Positions 22,274 to 30,060 of a DNA stretch of 33,753 nucleotides are shown here, piece by piece. Within the stretch, counting starts at the first letter, position 1; every line of letters starts with the position of its first letter. The stretch is from JAJYVT01 sp027339205 (GTDB lineage Bacteria; Actinomycetota; Acidimicrobiia; Acidimicrobiales; RAAP-2). A program made the position numbers and the translations under genes. The stretch is taken from assembly GCA_027339205.1 (NCBI GenBank), contig DAHWOV010000036.1:1-33753 (forward strand), in the 5' to 3' direction. A model generated the notes under the pieces. The model had not been told where the DNA came from. It saw only the letters and a list, made by a program, of their open reading frames with translations, and did no database searches.

Positions 22274-23733
22274 GCGTCGATCTCCCCGTTCTTCGCGGCG
22301 GTCCCGGCTTCACCCGTCATCGCCTCCGACTCCGTTTCCGCCACCGCGTCGCCGATGTCCCCCACGCCCTCCTTTGGACCGTTGCCCGGTTGCAACGCCT
22401 CCTCGCTCTGGTCCACCCGCAGGTCGTCCCGGGAGACCGGGACGCCCTCCTCGTCGACCAGCTCGACATGGTCGAGCAGCCAGGCGAGCGCCTTGGTCTT
22501 CCGCTGCTCCGAGCGTACCGCGGCGATCCGGCCGGCGCGCGTGAGTCGCTCGCGGACCACATCCGGCTTGAGATCGAGGCGCGAGGCGATCGCCTGGATC
22601 TCGGCTTCGAGCTCGTCGTCAGCCACCTCGAGCGACTCCTCTTCGGCGAGCGCGCGCAGGGCGAGGTCGCTCTTCACCGCTTCCCGAGCTTCGGCCCGCA
22701 GGCCTGCAACGAGCTGGTCTTCGCTCTGACCGGTCAGCTCGAGGAACTGGCCGACGGCGACGCCCTGCTGCTCCAAGCGGTTGCCGAGGTCGCGCAGCCG
22801 CTCTTGCAGCTCCTCGTCGACCAGGACCTCGGGGACTTGGTCGTCTTCGACGAGCCCGGCAAGGGCCGCAAGGGCACCTTGTCGCAACGACAGCTGCGCC
22901 TGCACGAGCTTGACCCTCCTCAGACGCTCGCGCAGGTCCGCGCGGAGCTCTGCGACGGTGGGGAACTCCGACGCTTCGGCTGCCCACTCGTCGGTGACCG
23001 CGGGCAGCTTCTTCTCCTTCACGTCCTTCACGAGGACCCGGAACGACACGTCGCGTTCATCGCCCGGCTCCCTTCCCGGCACGCGCCCAGTGAACGCGAG
23101 GACATCGCCGACCTTTGCGCCACGGAGCTGCTCGTCGAGCGCGGCCGCGACACGACCGCTTCCCACCTCGTAGAGGAGGTCGTCCGCGCCGATCACCTCT
23201 TCGCCGTCGGGTAGCGTCCCGTGAAGGTCGATGGTGACGTGGTCGCCATCCCTCGCCGGACGGTCCACCTCGAGGAGCTCGGCGTCGGTCTCTCGCAGGC
23301 GCTCCACCTGCGCGTCGACCTCGCCGTCGGTGACGACGGGAGACGGGACGGTGACCCGGAGGCCGGCGTAGCCGGGGATCGCGACGACCGGACGCACCTC
23401 GACGACCGCGTCGAACGCCAGGGCACCGGCGTCCTGCCCTGCCGTGATGTCGATCTCAGGGGGAGAGATCGGGTCGATCTCCGCCTCGGCGAGCGCGCGC
23501 GCGTAGAAGTCGGGGATCGCCTCGCGCAACGCCTCCGACCGCAACGCGACCGCACCTCCCATGCGCGCCTCGAGCACCTGGCGCGGGACCTTGCCCGGGC
23601 GGAAGCCCGGCACGCGCGCTTGGCGCGTCAGCGTGCGGATCGCTTCGGCGAGCACCCCATCGACTTCCTGCTCGTCGACCTCCACCGACAGGCGGACCTT
23701 GTTGCCTTCGACTGCTTCAGAGGTGGCGCGCAT
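22270..23733 (-). CDS. tig: Trigger factor
   Basis: Ribosome-bound chaperone and peptidyl-prolyl isomerase. The 487-aa protein has the N-terminal ribosome-binding signature in VPGFRPGKVPRQV (about 41-53), the FKBP-like domain (DGDHVTIDLHGTLPDGEE and VGSGRVAAALDEQLRG), and a helical C-terminal domain with an acidic tail. The ATG has TAGAGT 9 nt upstream. It is first in the tig-clpP-clpX series. Confidence 0.96.
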   Translation of the reverse strand: MRATSEAVEGNKVRLSVEVDEQEVDGVLAEAIRTLTRQARVPGFRPGKVPRQVLEARMGGAVALRSEALREAIPDFYARALAEAEIDPISPPEIDITAGQDAGALAFDAVVEVRPVVAIPGYAGLRVTVPSPVVTDGEVDAQVERLRETDAELLEVDRPARDGDHVTIDLHGTLPDGEEVIGADDLLYEVGSGRVAAALDEQLRGAKVGDVLAFTGRVPGREPGDERDVSFRVLVKDVKEKKLPAVTDEWAAEASEFPTVAELRADLRERLRRVKLVQAQLSLRQGALAALAGLVEDDQVPEVLVDEELQERLRDLGNRLEQQGVAVGQFLELTGQSEDQLVAGLRAEAREAVKSDLALRALAEEESLEVADDELEAEIQAIASRLDLKPDVVRERLTRAGRIAAVRSEQRKTKALAWLLDHVELVDEEGVPVSRDDLRVDQSEEALQPGNGPKEGVGDIGDAVAETESEAMTGEAGTAAKNGEIDA

Positions 23734-23742
23734 GGGTGACCT

Positions 23743-23748
23743 ACTCTA
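23743..23748 (-). promoter_or_regulatory. Candidate -10 hexamer TAGAGT for tig-clpP
   Basis: TAGAGT lies 9 nt before the tig ATG on the minus strand. No -35 is recognised. It would start the long minus-strand gene series. Confidence 0.45.
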
Positions 23749-23977
23749 CCGGGCGGTCCCGGGGCCCCCGCGCCGCTGCTGGGGACCGCCGTCCCAGGGG
23801 TCGCGCGGACCTCGGTCCCGCTCCCATCCCCCAACCCTCAGCCGCCCTCGGCTAGCTTCCGCCGGGGCCTGGACGCGGCGCATGCCGAGGACGGCCAGCG
23901 TGTCGGATCGCTCCCGCGCTCCGACGAGTCACCCAACCCACCGCCCAGAGAACGACCCAGAGGAGGGGAGCCACACG

Positions 23978-24130
23978 ATGGCTGACTACGAGGGCTACTG
24001 CGTCAAGTGCCGAGACAGGCGCACGTTCGACGGCCAGGAGGTCGAGCTGGCCAACGGGCGGCGTGCCGCCCAGGGGTCGTGCCCTGTCTGCGGCACGAAG
24101 ATGAACAGGATCCTCGGCAAGAAGGCGTGA
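23978..24130 (+). CDS. DUF5679 zinc-ribbon protein
   Basis: A 50-aa protein with two CxxC pairs (CVKC and CPVC) around a short basic core, ending in KMNRILGKKA. This is the DUF5679 type common in actinobacteria; function unknown. The ATG is fixed by a strong AGGAGGGG about 10 nt upstream (23961-23968). The 244 nt before it hold no other gene. The stop codon lies inside an 18-bp tandem repeat. Confidence 0.85.
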   Translation: MADYEGYCVKCRDRRTFDGQEVELANGRRAAQGSCPVCGTKMNRILGKKA

Positions 24131-24195
24131 CCCGAGGCTGAGGCGTGACCCGAGGCTGAGGCGCGGCCTGGGGGTGAGGCGCGGCCTGGGGGTGC
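24124..24195. repeat. Four 18-bp tandem units across the DUF5679 stop codon
   Basis: Units 24124-24141 and 24142-24159 are identical to each other; 24160-24177 and 24178-24195 form a second subtype nearly identical to each other. The first unit contains the DUF5679 stop codon, so the array arose over the gene's 3' end. Confidence 0.85.
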
Positions 24196-24222
24196 GGACC
24201 AGCGACACGCTCCGCACCGGCA

Positions 24223-24228
24223 TACGCT
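24223..24228 (+). promoter_or_regulatory. Candidate -10 hexamer TACGCT for tRNA-Pro
   Basis: TACGCT sits 28 nt before the tRNA 5' end, a plausible distance for a short tRNA leader. The -35 region is poor. Confidence 0.3.
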
Positions 24229-24256
24229 GGGCGCCCGCGCACAGTCGCGCAGGCGC

Positions 24257-24330
24257 CGGGGAGTGGCGCAGCCTGGTAGCGCACGTGCTTTGGGTGCACG
24301 AGGCCGGGGGTTCGAATCCCCCCTCCCCGA
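24257..24330 (+). tRNA. tRNA-Pro(TGG)
   Basis: A cloverleaf can be drawn by hand: acceptor CGGGGAG (24257-24263) with CTCCCCG (24323-24329) and discriminator A; anticodon stem CGTGC (24284-24288) with GCACG (24296-24300); loop TTTGGGT with anticodon TGG at 24291-24293; T stem GGGGG/CCCCC around TTCGAAT. CCA is not encoded. Confidence 0.96.
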
Positions 24331-24474
24331 CAAGAAGTCCCTGTTCAATGGCATACGTGACCATCGCCTTGGCGTGGCCAACGGCGCCGGGCACTCGCAT
24401 CAGGCCCCCATCGCTCGTCATCTCAGGTCGTCTGGACAAACCGCCTCGCGGAGCGGCTGCTCGGAGCGCGCGGT

Positions 24475-24480
24475 TACCGT
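24475..24480 (+). promoter_or_regulatory. Candidate -10 hexamer TACCGT for the MBL-fold gene
   Basis: TACCGT is 9 nt before the ATG at 24490, with no Shine-Dalgarno between them. Confidence 0.4.
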
Positions 24481-24489
24481 TCCACGGCG

Positions 24490-25545
24490 ATGATCACGAT
24501 CAGCGGCACCGCACAGAAGACGGCCTGGGACCGCGGGGTCCTGCCGCCCGTCGAGGAGGTGCGCCCCGGGCTCTGGTCCCTGCCGGTGCCGATCCCGATC
24601 AATCCGCTCCGCTACGTGCTCGTCTACGCCTTTGAGCTCGCGGGCGGCGGCGTGGGGCTCATCGACACCGGGTGGGACACCGACGAGGCGTGGCACTCCC
24701 TCACGGAGGGTCTCCGCTGCTTCGGGGCCGGCCCCGCCGACGTGCGTGCGGTGGTCGTGACCCACATCCATCCCGACCACTACGGCCTCGCCGGCCGGGT
24801 GCGCGAGGTGTCCGGCGCATGGGTCGGGCTCCACCCCGCAGACGCGTCGCTCCTCCAGGAGCGGTACGTCGACGTGGGCGACCTCGTCGCCGCGATGCGC
24901 GGGCTCCTCGAGATGTCGGGCGTGCCCCCCGCCACACTCCCCGATCTGAGCGAGGCTTCCCTCCAGGTGCGCGACTTCGTGTCGATGGCGCGGCCCGACG
25001 TTGCCCTGGAGGACGGGAAGACCGTGGACTTCCCCGGTTGGGACCTGCGCGTGATCTGGACGCCCGGGCATTCCCCCGGCCACGTCTGCCTCTACAGCGA
25101 GGACACGAGGCTCCTTTTTTCCGGGGACCACGTGCTCCCGCGGATCACCCCCAACATCTCGTTCCACTCCCAGCAGGTCCCCAACCCGCTCGGCGACTAC
25201 CTCGAGTCCCTCGAGAGGCTCCGCCTGCTGGCTCCCGAGGAGGTGATGCCCGGTCATGAGTACCGCTTCACCGGTCTCTCCTCGCGCCTCGAGGAGATCG
25301 AGAAGCACCACGCCGCGCGGCTCGCCGACCTCGCATCAGCCGTCCGCGAGCAGCCCGGCTCGACGGTCTGGGAGCTCACGACCTCCCTCGAGTGGTCGCG
25401 TCCATGGCAGGACATGCCCGCCTTCCTGCGGCGTGCGGCCAACGGGGAGACGCTCGCTCACCTCGTGCTCCTCGAACGCCGACACCGCGTCCGGCGGGAG
25501 ACCGGCGTCCCTGCACGCTTCTACGCCGAAGACGTGCCGCCCTGA
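24490..25545 (+). CDS. MBL-fold metallo-hydrolase (glyoxalase II-like)
   Basis: The 351-aa protein carries a complete binuclear metal site: His92, His94, Asp96, His97 (THIHPDHYG), His193 (TPGHSPGH), Asp212 (FSGDH) and His255 (MPGHE). Such proteins hydrolyse thioesters, esters or other substrates; the exact one cannot be read from sequence. The C-terminal part (about 265-345) resembles the extra helical domain of related long MBL hydrolases. Its last 25 bp overlap the end of the convergent DedA gene. Confidence 0.9.
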   Translation: MITISGTAQKTAWDRGVLPPVEEVRPGLWSLPVPIPINPLRYVLVYAFELAGGGVGLIDTGWDTDEAWHSLTEGLRCFGAGPADVRAVVVTHIHPDHYGLAGRVREVSGAWVGLHPADASLLQERYVDVGDLVAAMRGLLEMSGVPPATLPDLSEASLQVRDFVSMARPDVALEDGKTVDFPGWDLRVIWTPGHSPGHVCLYSEDTRLLFSGDHVLPRITPNISFHSQQVPNPLGDYLESLERLRLLAPEEVMPGHEYRFTGLSSRLEEIEKHHAARLADLASAVREQPGSTVWELTTSLEWSRPWQDMPAFLRRAANGETLAHLVLLERRHRVRRETGVPARFYAEDVPP

Positions 25546-26309
25546 TCCTCGTCGTGTCCCGGAGCGCATGTGGGCAACTTCTCGTCGGAGGCGGTCGGCA
25601 GGGGAGGCTGGATGACCTCGGCGCTGCGACCTCGTCGGCTGCCGGCCGTTGGGCGACCTCGGGCGTTGCGAGCCGCGGGAGGCTCGAGCGGTCCGGGGTA
25701 GGCGCTCTCAGCGCGCTCGACGAGTGTGGACATCTTCCTCCGCACGAGGAGAAATCCGACCACGATCACCACCAAGGCCAGCACTCCGAACCCAACCTCG
25801 AAGGGCGTCGACGCCTTCGAGAGGAAGGTGCCCGCGTAGTAGGCGAGAAACGCGTACAGGGCTGCCCAGACGATGCCCCCCGAGGCATTGAACAAGAGGA
25901 ACCGCCGGTAGCGCATCCGAGTGGCGCCCGCCAGGAAGGCGGCGTACGTCCGGAGGACGGACACGAAGCGGCCGAAGAAGACCACCGCGCCGCCGCGACG
26001 CTCGAAGAGGTAGTGCGCGACCTTGATCTTCTTCTCGTCGAGCCGCACGTAGTGGCCGTAGCGGTAGACGAGCCGGTATCCACCCTTGTCGCCGATCCAG
26101 TACCCGGTCGTGTCGCCGAGGATGGCCGCCAGCGCGCCGACAGCGAAGATCGCGGCGATCGAGAGCTTGTGGGGGTGGGTCGCACCCGCGTACGTCGCTG
26201 CCGCGATGAGCGCCGTCTCTCCGGGCAGCGGGACTCCCAGGCTCTCAGCAGCGACCAGGACGAAGACGGCCGCGTAGCCGTAGGAGTGGACCAGGTGCGC
26301 AACGCTCAC
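25521..26309 (-). CDS. DedA family integral membrane protein
   Basis: The 262-aa membrane protein shows DedA/VTT-domain features: ESLGVPLPGETALIAAA, GDTTGYWIGDKGG, FFGRFVSVLRTYAAFLAG and RFLLFNASGGIVWA. The family is linked to envelope homeostasis and lipid-carrier flipping. GTG 26309 (MSVAHLVHSYGY) was chosen over ATG 26381: it has GGAG about 9 nt upstream and avoids an Arg-rich extension. A hydrophilic tail of about 65 residues follows the last membrane segment. It converges with and overlaps the MBL gene. Confidence 0.9.
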   Translation of the reverse strand: MSVAHLVHSYGYAAVFVLVAAESLGVPLPGETALIAAATYAGATHPHKLSIAAIFAVGALAAILGDTTGYWIGDKGGYRLVYRYGHYVRLDEKKIKVAHYLFERRGGAVVFFGRFVSVLRTYAAFLAGATRMRYRRFLLFNASGGIVWAALYAFLAYYAGTFLSKASTPFEVGFGVLALVVIVVGFLLVRRKMSTLVERAESAYPGPLEPPAARNARGRPTAGSRRGRSAEVIQPPLPTASDEKLPTCAPGHDEDQGGTSSA

Positions 26310-26473
26310 GCGCGAGCTCCGGAGCCGGCCGCCGTGGGCGATCGCCGCCGCGGTGCTCGTCCTGCGAGCCCCTCTCCGCATCCCCCGGTCGATCCCAGCA
26401 TGCGGTACTTCCCCGCTAGGCCCTCCGAGCGACTTGTGGACATGATCACGCTGCCTCGGGATGTCGGATCGTG

Positions 26474-26505
26474 CCCATGCGCTGGTCTACCCATGCGCTG
26501 GTCTA
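26474..26505. repeat. Perfect 16-bp tandem repeat upstream of pncB
   Basis: CCCATGCGCTGGTCTA occurs at 26474-26489 and again at 26490-26505 without any spacer. It could be a pair of operator half-sites or a simple duplication. Confidence 0.9.
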
Positions 26506-26558
26506 GCAGGCAGGCGGCACTGTTGCCGACGTGAAGGTAGCCCCTGTCCCCTTGGGAA

Positions 26559-26580
26559 CGGGTTGCGCTGCTGCAACCCG
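26559..26580. promoter_or_regulatory. Perfect inverted repeat upstream of pncB
   Basis: CGGGTTGC (26559-26566) and GCAACCCG (26573-26580) are perfect complements around a 6-nt loop. No T-run follows, so it is unlikely to be a terminator; an operator is possible. Confidence 0.55.
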
Positions 26581-26622
26581 CTCGGAGCTTCTCACCCGGG
26601 CCCGAGACGGTAGCAAGGTCGG

Positions 26623-26628
26623 TAGCGT
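26623..26628 (+). promoter_or_regulatory. Candidate -10 hexamer TAGCGT for pncB
   Basis: TAGCGT is 10 nt before ATG 26639. It overlaps the alternative GTG 26627, which favours the ATG. Confidence 0.4.
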
Positions 26629-26638
26629 GAGCAAGGAC

Positions 26639-28012
26639 ATGGCACGTGCGCTCATCACTGACCTCTACGAGCTGAACATGGCCGCAAGCTATTTGCGTCG
26701 CGGCATGACCGCTCGGGCGACCTTCTCGCTGACCGTGCGAGGACTCCCCCCCGACCGCGGATTCCTCGTCGCTGCAGGGATCGACGACTGCGTCGACTAC
26801 CTCGAGACGTTCCGCTTCGAGGGAGAGGACCTCGACTGGCTGGCTCGTCATGGCTTCAGTGCGGACGCGATCGAGGCGTTCCGAGACATCCGCTTCACGG
26901 GTGACGTCGAGGCGGTGGACGAGGGCCGCATCGTCCTCCCACAAGAGCCCCTGCTCGAGGTCACCGCCCCCCTTCCCGAGGCACAGCTGGTCGAGACCTT
27001 CCTCTTGAACCAAATCACGTACCAGACGGCGATCGCCACGAAGGCGGTCCGCTGCAAGCTCGCGGCAGGCCCGATCGACCTCGTCGATTTTGCATTGCGA
27101 CGGACCCACGGCGTCGAGGCGGGAATGGCCGTCGCGAGGATCTCGGCCATGGCCGGCTTCGTCGCAACCAGCAACGTCGAGGCGGCGAGAGCGCTGGAGC
27201 TCATGCCCTCGGGGACCATGGCGCACTCGTACATCGAGGCGTTCCCCAGTGAAGCAGCGGCATTCCGCGCATTCACCGAGGATCTGCCACCTCCTTACAC
27301 CTTCCTCGTCGACACCTACGACACGCTTGAGGGGGTGGAGACGGCTGCCCGCGTGATCGAAGACCTGGGCTTGACCGAGAAGGTGGCGATCCGCCTCGAC
27401 AGTGGAGACCTCGCAACACTGGCGCGACAGGCTCGTGCCATGCTCGACGGACGGGGTCTCTCGCACGTCGGGATCTTCGTGAGCGGCTCGCTCGACGAGT
27501 ACCAGCTCGAGGATTTCGCGCGCTCCAAAGCGCCGATCGACGCCGCAGGCGTCGGGACCCGGTTGGGAACGGCGGCAGACGCGCCGTTCGTCGACTCGGT
27601 CTACAAGCTGGTCGACGTCGACGGTCGTCCGGTGATGAAGCTCTCGCCGGCCAAGGAGACCCTCCCGGGGGCGAAGCAGGTGTGGCGGGCTCGCGGGCGC
27701 GCCGACGTTCTCGCGCGACGCGAGGAGGCCGGCCCCGATGGCGCGAGCCCCCTGCTTCAGCCCGCCATACGAGACGGTCGCCGGATTCGAGCGCGGTCGG
27801 AGATCAGCGAGGCGAGGGCTCAGCTCGACACCGACCTCGCCTGGCTGCCCGACGGCGCGAAGCGGATCCGCAAACCGGAGCCTGCCGGCCCGCTCGTCTC
27901 GGACGCACTCCAGGAGCTCGCACACGTGACGCGGGTCGCCGCGGAGAACACCGCTGCCAGTGAGATGCTCGCGGGTCAGGACATGGCGGGGGGCACGCGT
28001 CAAGAGACGTGA
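26639..28012 (+). CDS. pncB: Nicotinate phosphoribosyltransferase
   Basis: NAD salvage: nicotinate plus PRPP gives nicotinate mononucleotide. About 457 aa. Motifs include ITDLYELNMAASYL at the N-terminus, FALRRTHGVEAGMAVAR, the GFVATSNVEAAR segment, PSGTMAHSYIEAF with the phosphorylatable His region, and RLDSGDLATLARQAR. ATG 26639 (MARALITDLYELNM) matches the usual family start and fits the -10 hexamer; GTG 26627 would add four residues. The C-terminal part (after about 340) is less conserved. It converges with the psiE-like gene 40 nt downstream. Confidence 0.94.
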   Translation: MARALITDLYELNMAASYLRRGMTARATFSLTVRGLPPDRGFLVAAGIDDCVDYLETFRFEGEDLDWLARHGFSADAIEAFRDIRFTGDVEAVDEGRIVLPQEPLLEVTAPLPEAQLVETFLLNQITYQTAIATKAVRCKLAAGPIDLVDFALRRTHGVEAGMAVARISAMAGFVATSNVEAARALELMPSGTMAHSYIEAFPSEAAAFRAFTEDLPPPYTFLVDTYDTLEGVETAARVIEDLGLTEKVAIRLDSGDLATLARQARAMLDGRGLSHVGIFVSGSLDEYQLEDFARSKAPIDAAGVGTRLGTAADAPFVDSVYKLVDVDGRPVMKLSPAKETLPGAKQVWRARGRADVLARREEAGPDGASPLLQPAIRDGRRIRARSEISEARAQLDTDLAWLPDGAKRIRKPEPAGPLVSDALQELAHVTRVAAENTAASEMLAGQDMAGGTRQET

Positions 28013-28052
28013 GCAGTCCGTCGAGGTGCGAGCGAGCCGAGCCGTGTCTGCG

Positions 28053-28601
28053 TCAATGGAGACCGGGCTCGTCGGAAGCTTTCGAACGGCGACGGCCGAA
28101 CACCTCGATCGCCACGAGTGCCGCGACGAACACGGCGACCATCGAGATGTACAGCGCGAGCGTCTGGGTGCTCAGCCTCTGCTGGCTTCCGAGGGCGAAG
28201 AGAATCTTCCGGATGACTGCTACCAGGCCGACGACGAGGAAGGGCTGAGCGGCGAGGGCATGCGCGCGCAGCGAGAGCACCACCGTGTGCACGATCTCCA
28301 CCAGGATGAGGACGAGCAGGACCTTGTCGAGGAAGTCGGTCGCCGCCACGGTGAGCCCATGGTGGGTCGACGGATAGAAGTCGACGATCGCCGCGATCAG
28401 GATCACGGCGGCGAGCACGATGAGACATGCTGCCACCAGCGAGGAGACGAGGTCCTGCGCACGCTCGGTCAACGCGCTGGAGGTCCGGCTCCACCAATCT
28501 TCTGTGTGCGCGTCCGAGGTCGAGGGGCTCGACGCGAGCGAACCTGCATCCGAGGATGCAGTATCGGCCACGACCCCTTCGTCATCGCCGATCTGGGACA
28601 C
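28053..28601 (-). CDS. PsiE-like phosphate-starvation-inducible family membrane protein
   Basis: The 182-aa protein has an acidic, Ser-rich N-terminus (1-45) and four hydrophobic segments (about 50-75, 90-112, 117-136 and 145-166), with KVLLVLILVEIVHTVVLSLRAH typical of the PsiE fold (given in part: LVLILVEIVHTVV). Function unknown; PsiE of E. coli is induced by phosphate starvation. The GTG start has GGAGG about 10 nt upstream. It diverges from the small gene at 28641. Confidence 0.8.
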   Translation of the reverse strand: MSQIGDDEGVVADTASSDAGSLASSPSTSDAHTEDWWSRTSSALTERAQDLVSSLVAACLIVLAAVILIAAIVDFYPSTHHGLTVAATDFLDKVLLVLILVEIVHTVVLSLRAHALAAQPFLVVGLVAVIRKILFALGSQQRLSTQTLALYISMVAVFVAALVAIEVFGRRRSKASDEPGLH

Positions 28602-28640
28602 CAGCCCTCCACCTCCAAGGCAAGACTACGACGTGCAAGA

Positions 28641-28913
28641 GTGGCCCTGGTGACATTCCAAGGCCCTCCCAGCCTCGAAGAAGTGGTGGCTCGACTCGCA
28701 CGTGCGCTCTCGGGCGAGCCCGACGCCGCCATCGGCGACCGCCAGCGAGCCGAGCAATTGGTCGAAGCGGCGGGGATCCGCGCGCTCGTCGACATGCTGG
28801 GCATCGCTGAGCGTGTCCTCCGGGCAGGCGAGGGCTTCCACTCGATCGAGCGCTTCTTCGTCGAAGGGAGCGAGGAGCATCGCTACCTCGTCGATCTCCA
28901 TCGCCGCTCATGA
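28641..28913 (+). CDS. Small hypothetical protein, acidic, helical
   Basis: I do not recognise this 90-aa product. It starts at GTG 28641 (or GTG 28650, three codons later) and includes PPSLEEVVARLARALSGEP, AAGIRALVDMLGIAERVL and HSIERFFVEGSEEHRYLVDL. Codon third positions are G/C-rich in this frame, and the amphipathic helical pattern looks like a real protein. A minus-strand frame over the same bases was judged antisense. It diverges from the psiE-like gene with a 39-nt gap. Confidence 0.5.
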   Translation: MALVTFQGPPSLEEVVARLARALSGEPDAAIGDRQRAEQLVEAAGIRALVDMLGIAERVLRAGEGFHSIERFFVEGSEEHRYLVDLHRRS

Positions 28914-28986
28914 GAGCCCGCTGATTGGCTGCCTGCCGTGCACTGCCCGGATGGTCGATGGAGCCCTTGGTGATCAGCCCTCCTTG

Positions 28987-29916
28987 TCACCAGCGCTCGG
29001 GGTCCGCGTCCTGTGGAACGAGCACCACGTCGCGCTCGACCGAGTACCAGGTCCCCTCCCATCCTTCCGGTGCGCCAGGCTCATCGGGATCGTGAGGTAC
29101 GAAGTCAACGACGAGCGAGGGCTTCACCCCGAAGACCGCGTCGTCGTCGAGGTAGGGGCTCGTCCGATCGAAGAAGTGCGTCGCAACGGTGCGGTAGCCC
29201 GGTGCCGACACGATCACGTGCACGTGCGCGGGACGCCACGCCCGGCGCCCGGTCGCCGCCAGCATCCTTCCGACCGGCCCGTCATCGGGAATGCAATAGT
29301 CGACGGGCCGTACGGACCAGAAGGCGAAGGCGCCGTCGTCGTCGGTCCGGAACCGGCCGCGCAGGTTCTCTTTCGGCTGGGCGGGATCCTGCACGGCGTA
29401 CAGCCGGTTGGCGGCGTTCTGCCAGACGTCGAGCAGCGCGCCGGCAATCGGCCTGCCGTCGATCCCCCGCACGGTCCCGGTGAACCGTGCCGGATCGCCG
29501 CTCCCCGCCTTCTCCACGGTCGACGACCACATCGGTCGGAGTGGCGAGCCGTCGACATGGAACGGCCCGAGCACCGTCGACTCGGTCTCCCCAGACAGTG
29601 GTCGATGGTCCAGGGCGTCGACGAGCATCGACAAGCCCAGCGTGTCGGACAGGAGCACGAACTCTTGGCGACCGTCACGGCAGGCTTGCCCCGTCTCGGT
29701 CAGGAAGGAGATCGCCGCTTGCCACTCGGACCTCGTGAGGCGGACCTCGCGGGCATAGGCATGCAGATGGTGCACGAGCTGCTGCAGGAGGAGCCGCAGG
29801 CGGTCATCGGCTGCGTCGTCGAAGCTTCGGCGAACGGCAGCGGTGATGTCCTGTGGTGCGACCGGGTCGCGGTCATCCTCGCGCAGCGACACGACGTGAT
29901 CCCGCTCAACGCTCAC
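28987..29916 (-). CDS. Intradiol ring-cleavage dioxygenase (catechol/hydroxyquinol 1,2-dioxygenase family)
   Basis: Non-heme Fe(III) enzyme that opens catechol-type rings between the hydroxyls. The 309-aa protein has a helical N-terminal dimerisation domain (about 20-105) and the catalytic domain with LGPFHV (116-121), LLDVWQNAAN, and iron ligands Tyr173, Tyr207 (RPVDYCIPDDGPVG), His231 and His233 (RPAHVHV). Length and N-terminal domain fit catechol or hydroxyquinol 1,2-dioxygenase rather than protocatechuate dioxygenase. GTG start with a weak ribosome site. No other aromatic-degradation gene is in the window, so the substrate stays open. Confidence 0.9.
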   Translation of the reverse strand: MSVERDHVVSLREDDRDPVAPQDITAAVRRSFDDAADDRLRLLLQQLVHHLHAYAREVRLTRSEWQAAISFLTETGQACRDGRQEFVLLSDTLGLSMLVDALDHRPLSGETESTVLGPFHVDGSPLRPMWSSTVEKAGSGDPARFTGTVRGIDGRPIAGALLDVWQNAANRLYAVQDPAQPKENLRGRFRTDDDGAFAFWSVRPVDYCIPDDGPVGRMLAATGRRAWRPAHVHVIVSAPGYRTVATHFFDRTSPYLDDDAVFGVKPSLVVDFVPHDPDEPGAPEGWEGTWYSVERDVVLVPQDADPERW

Positions 29917-30060
29917 GGACCGAGCCCTCGCCTGGCACCGGCCCTTTTAGCGCGAAGACATCAGCGGTCTGCTCCATCGGAGACCGACGCTACCGCCGCT
30001 CCCATACGCGCTGGGAACGATTGTGGACCGGGGCCAAGAGCTCGCCCAACCTGGAGCAGC

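Larger units (their letters stand above)
26310..26638. other. Divergent intergenic region between dedA-like gene and pncB
   Basis: This 329-nt stretch has no convincing gene. It holds a perfect 16-bp tandem repeat (26474-26505), an 8-bp hairpin (26559-26580) and a -10-like hexamer next to pncB, so it probably carries both divergent promoters and control sites. Confidence 0.6.

Noticed and set aside
23779..23792. GGGAC-N4-GTCCC hairpin before the DUF5679 gene as a terminator
   Set aside because: Short stem, no T-run, and such GC-rich inverted repeats are expected by chance here.
26306..28003. Minus-strand open frame opposite pncB
   Set aside because: pncB motifs are unambiguous on the plus strand, and the minus frame has no recognisable domain.
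28626..28901. Minus-strand 91-codon frame
   Set aside because: The plus-strand frame over the same bases has the better protein-like helical pattern and G/C-rich third positions.
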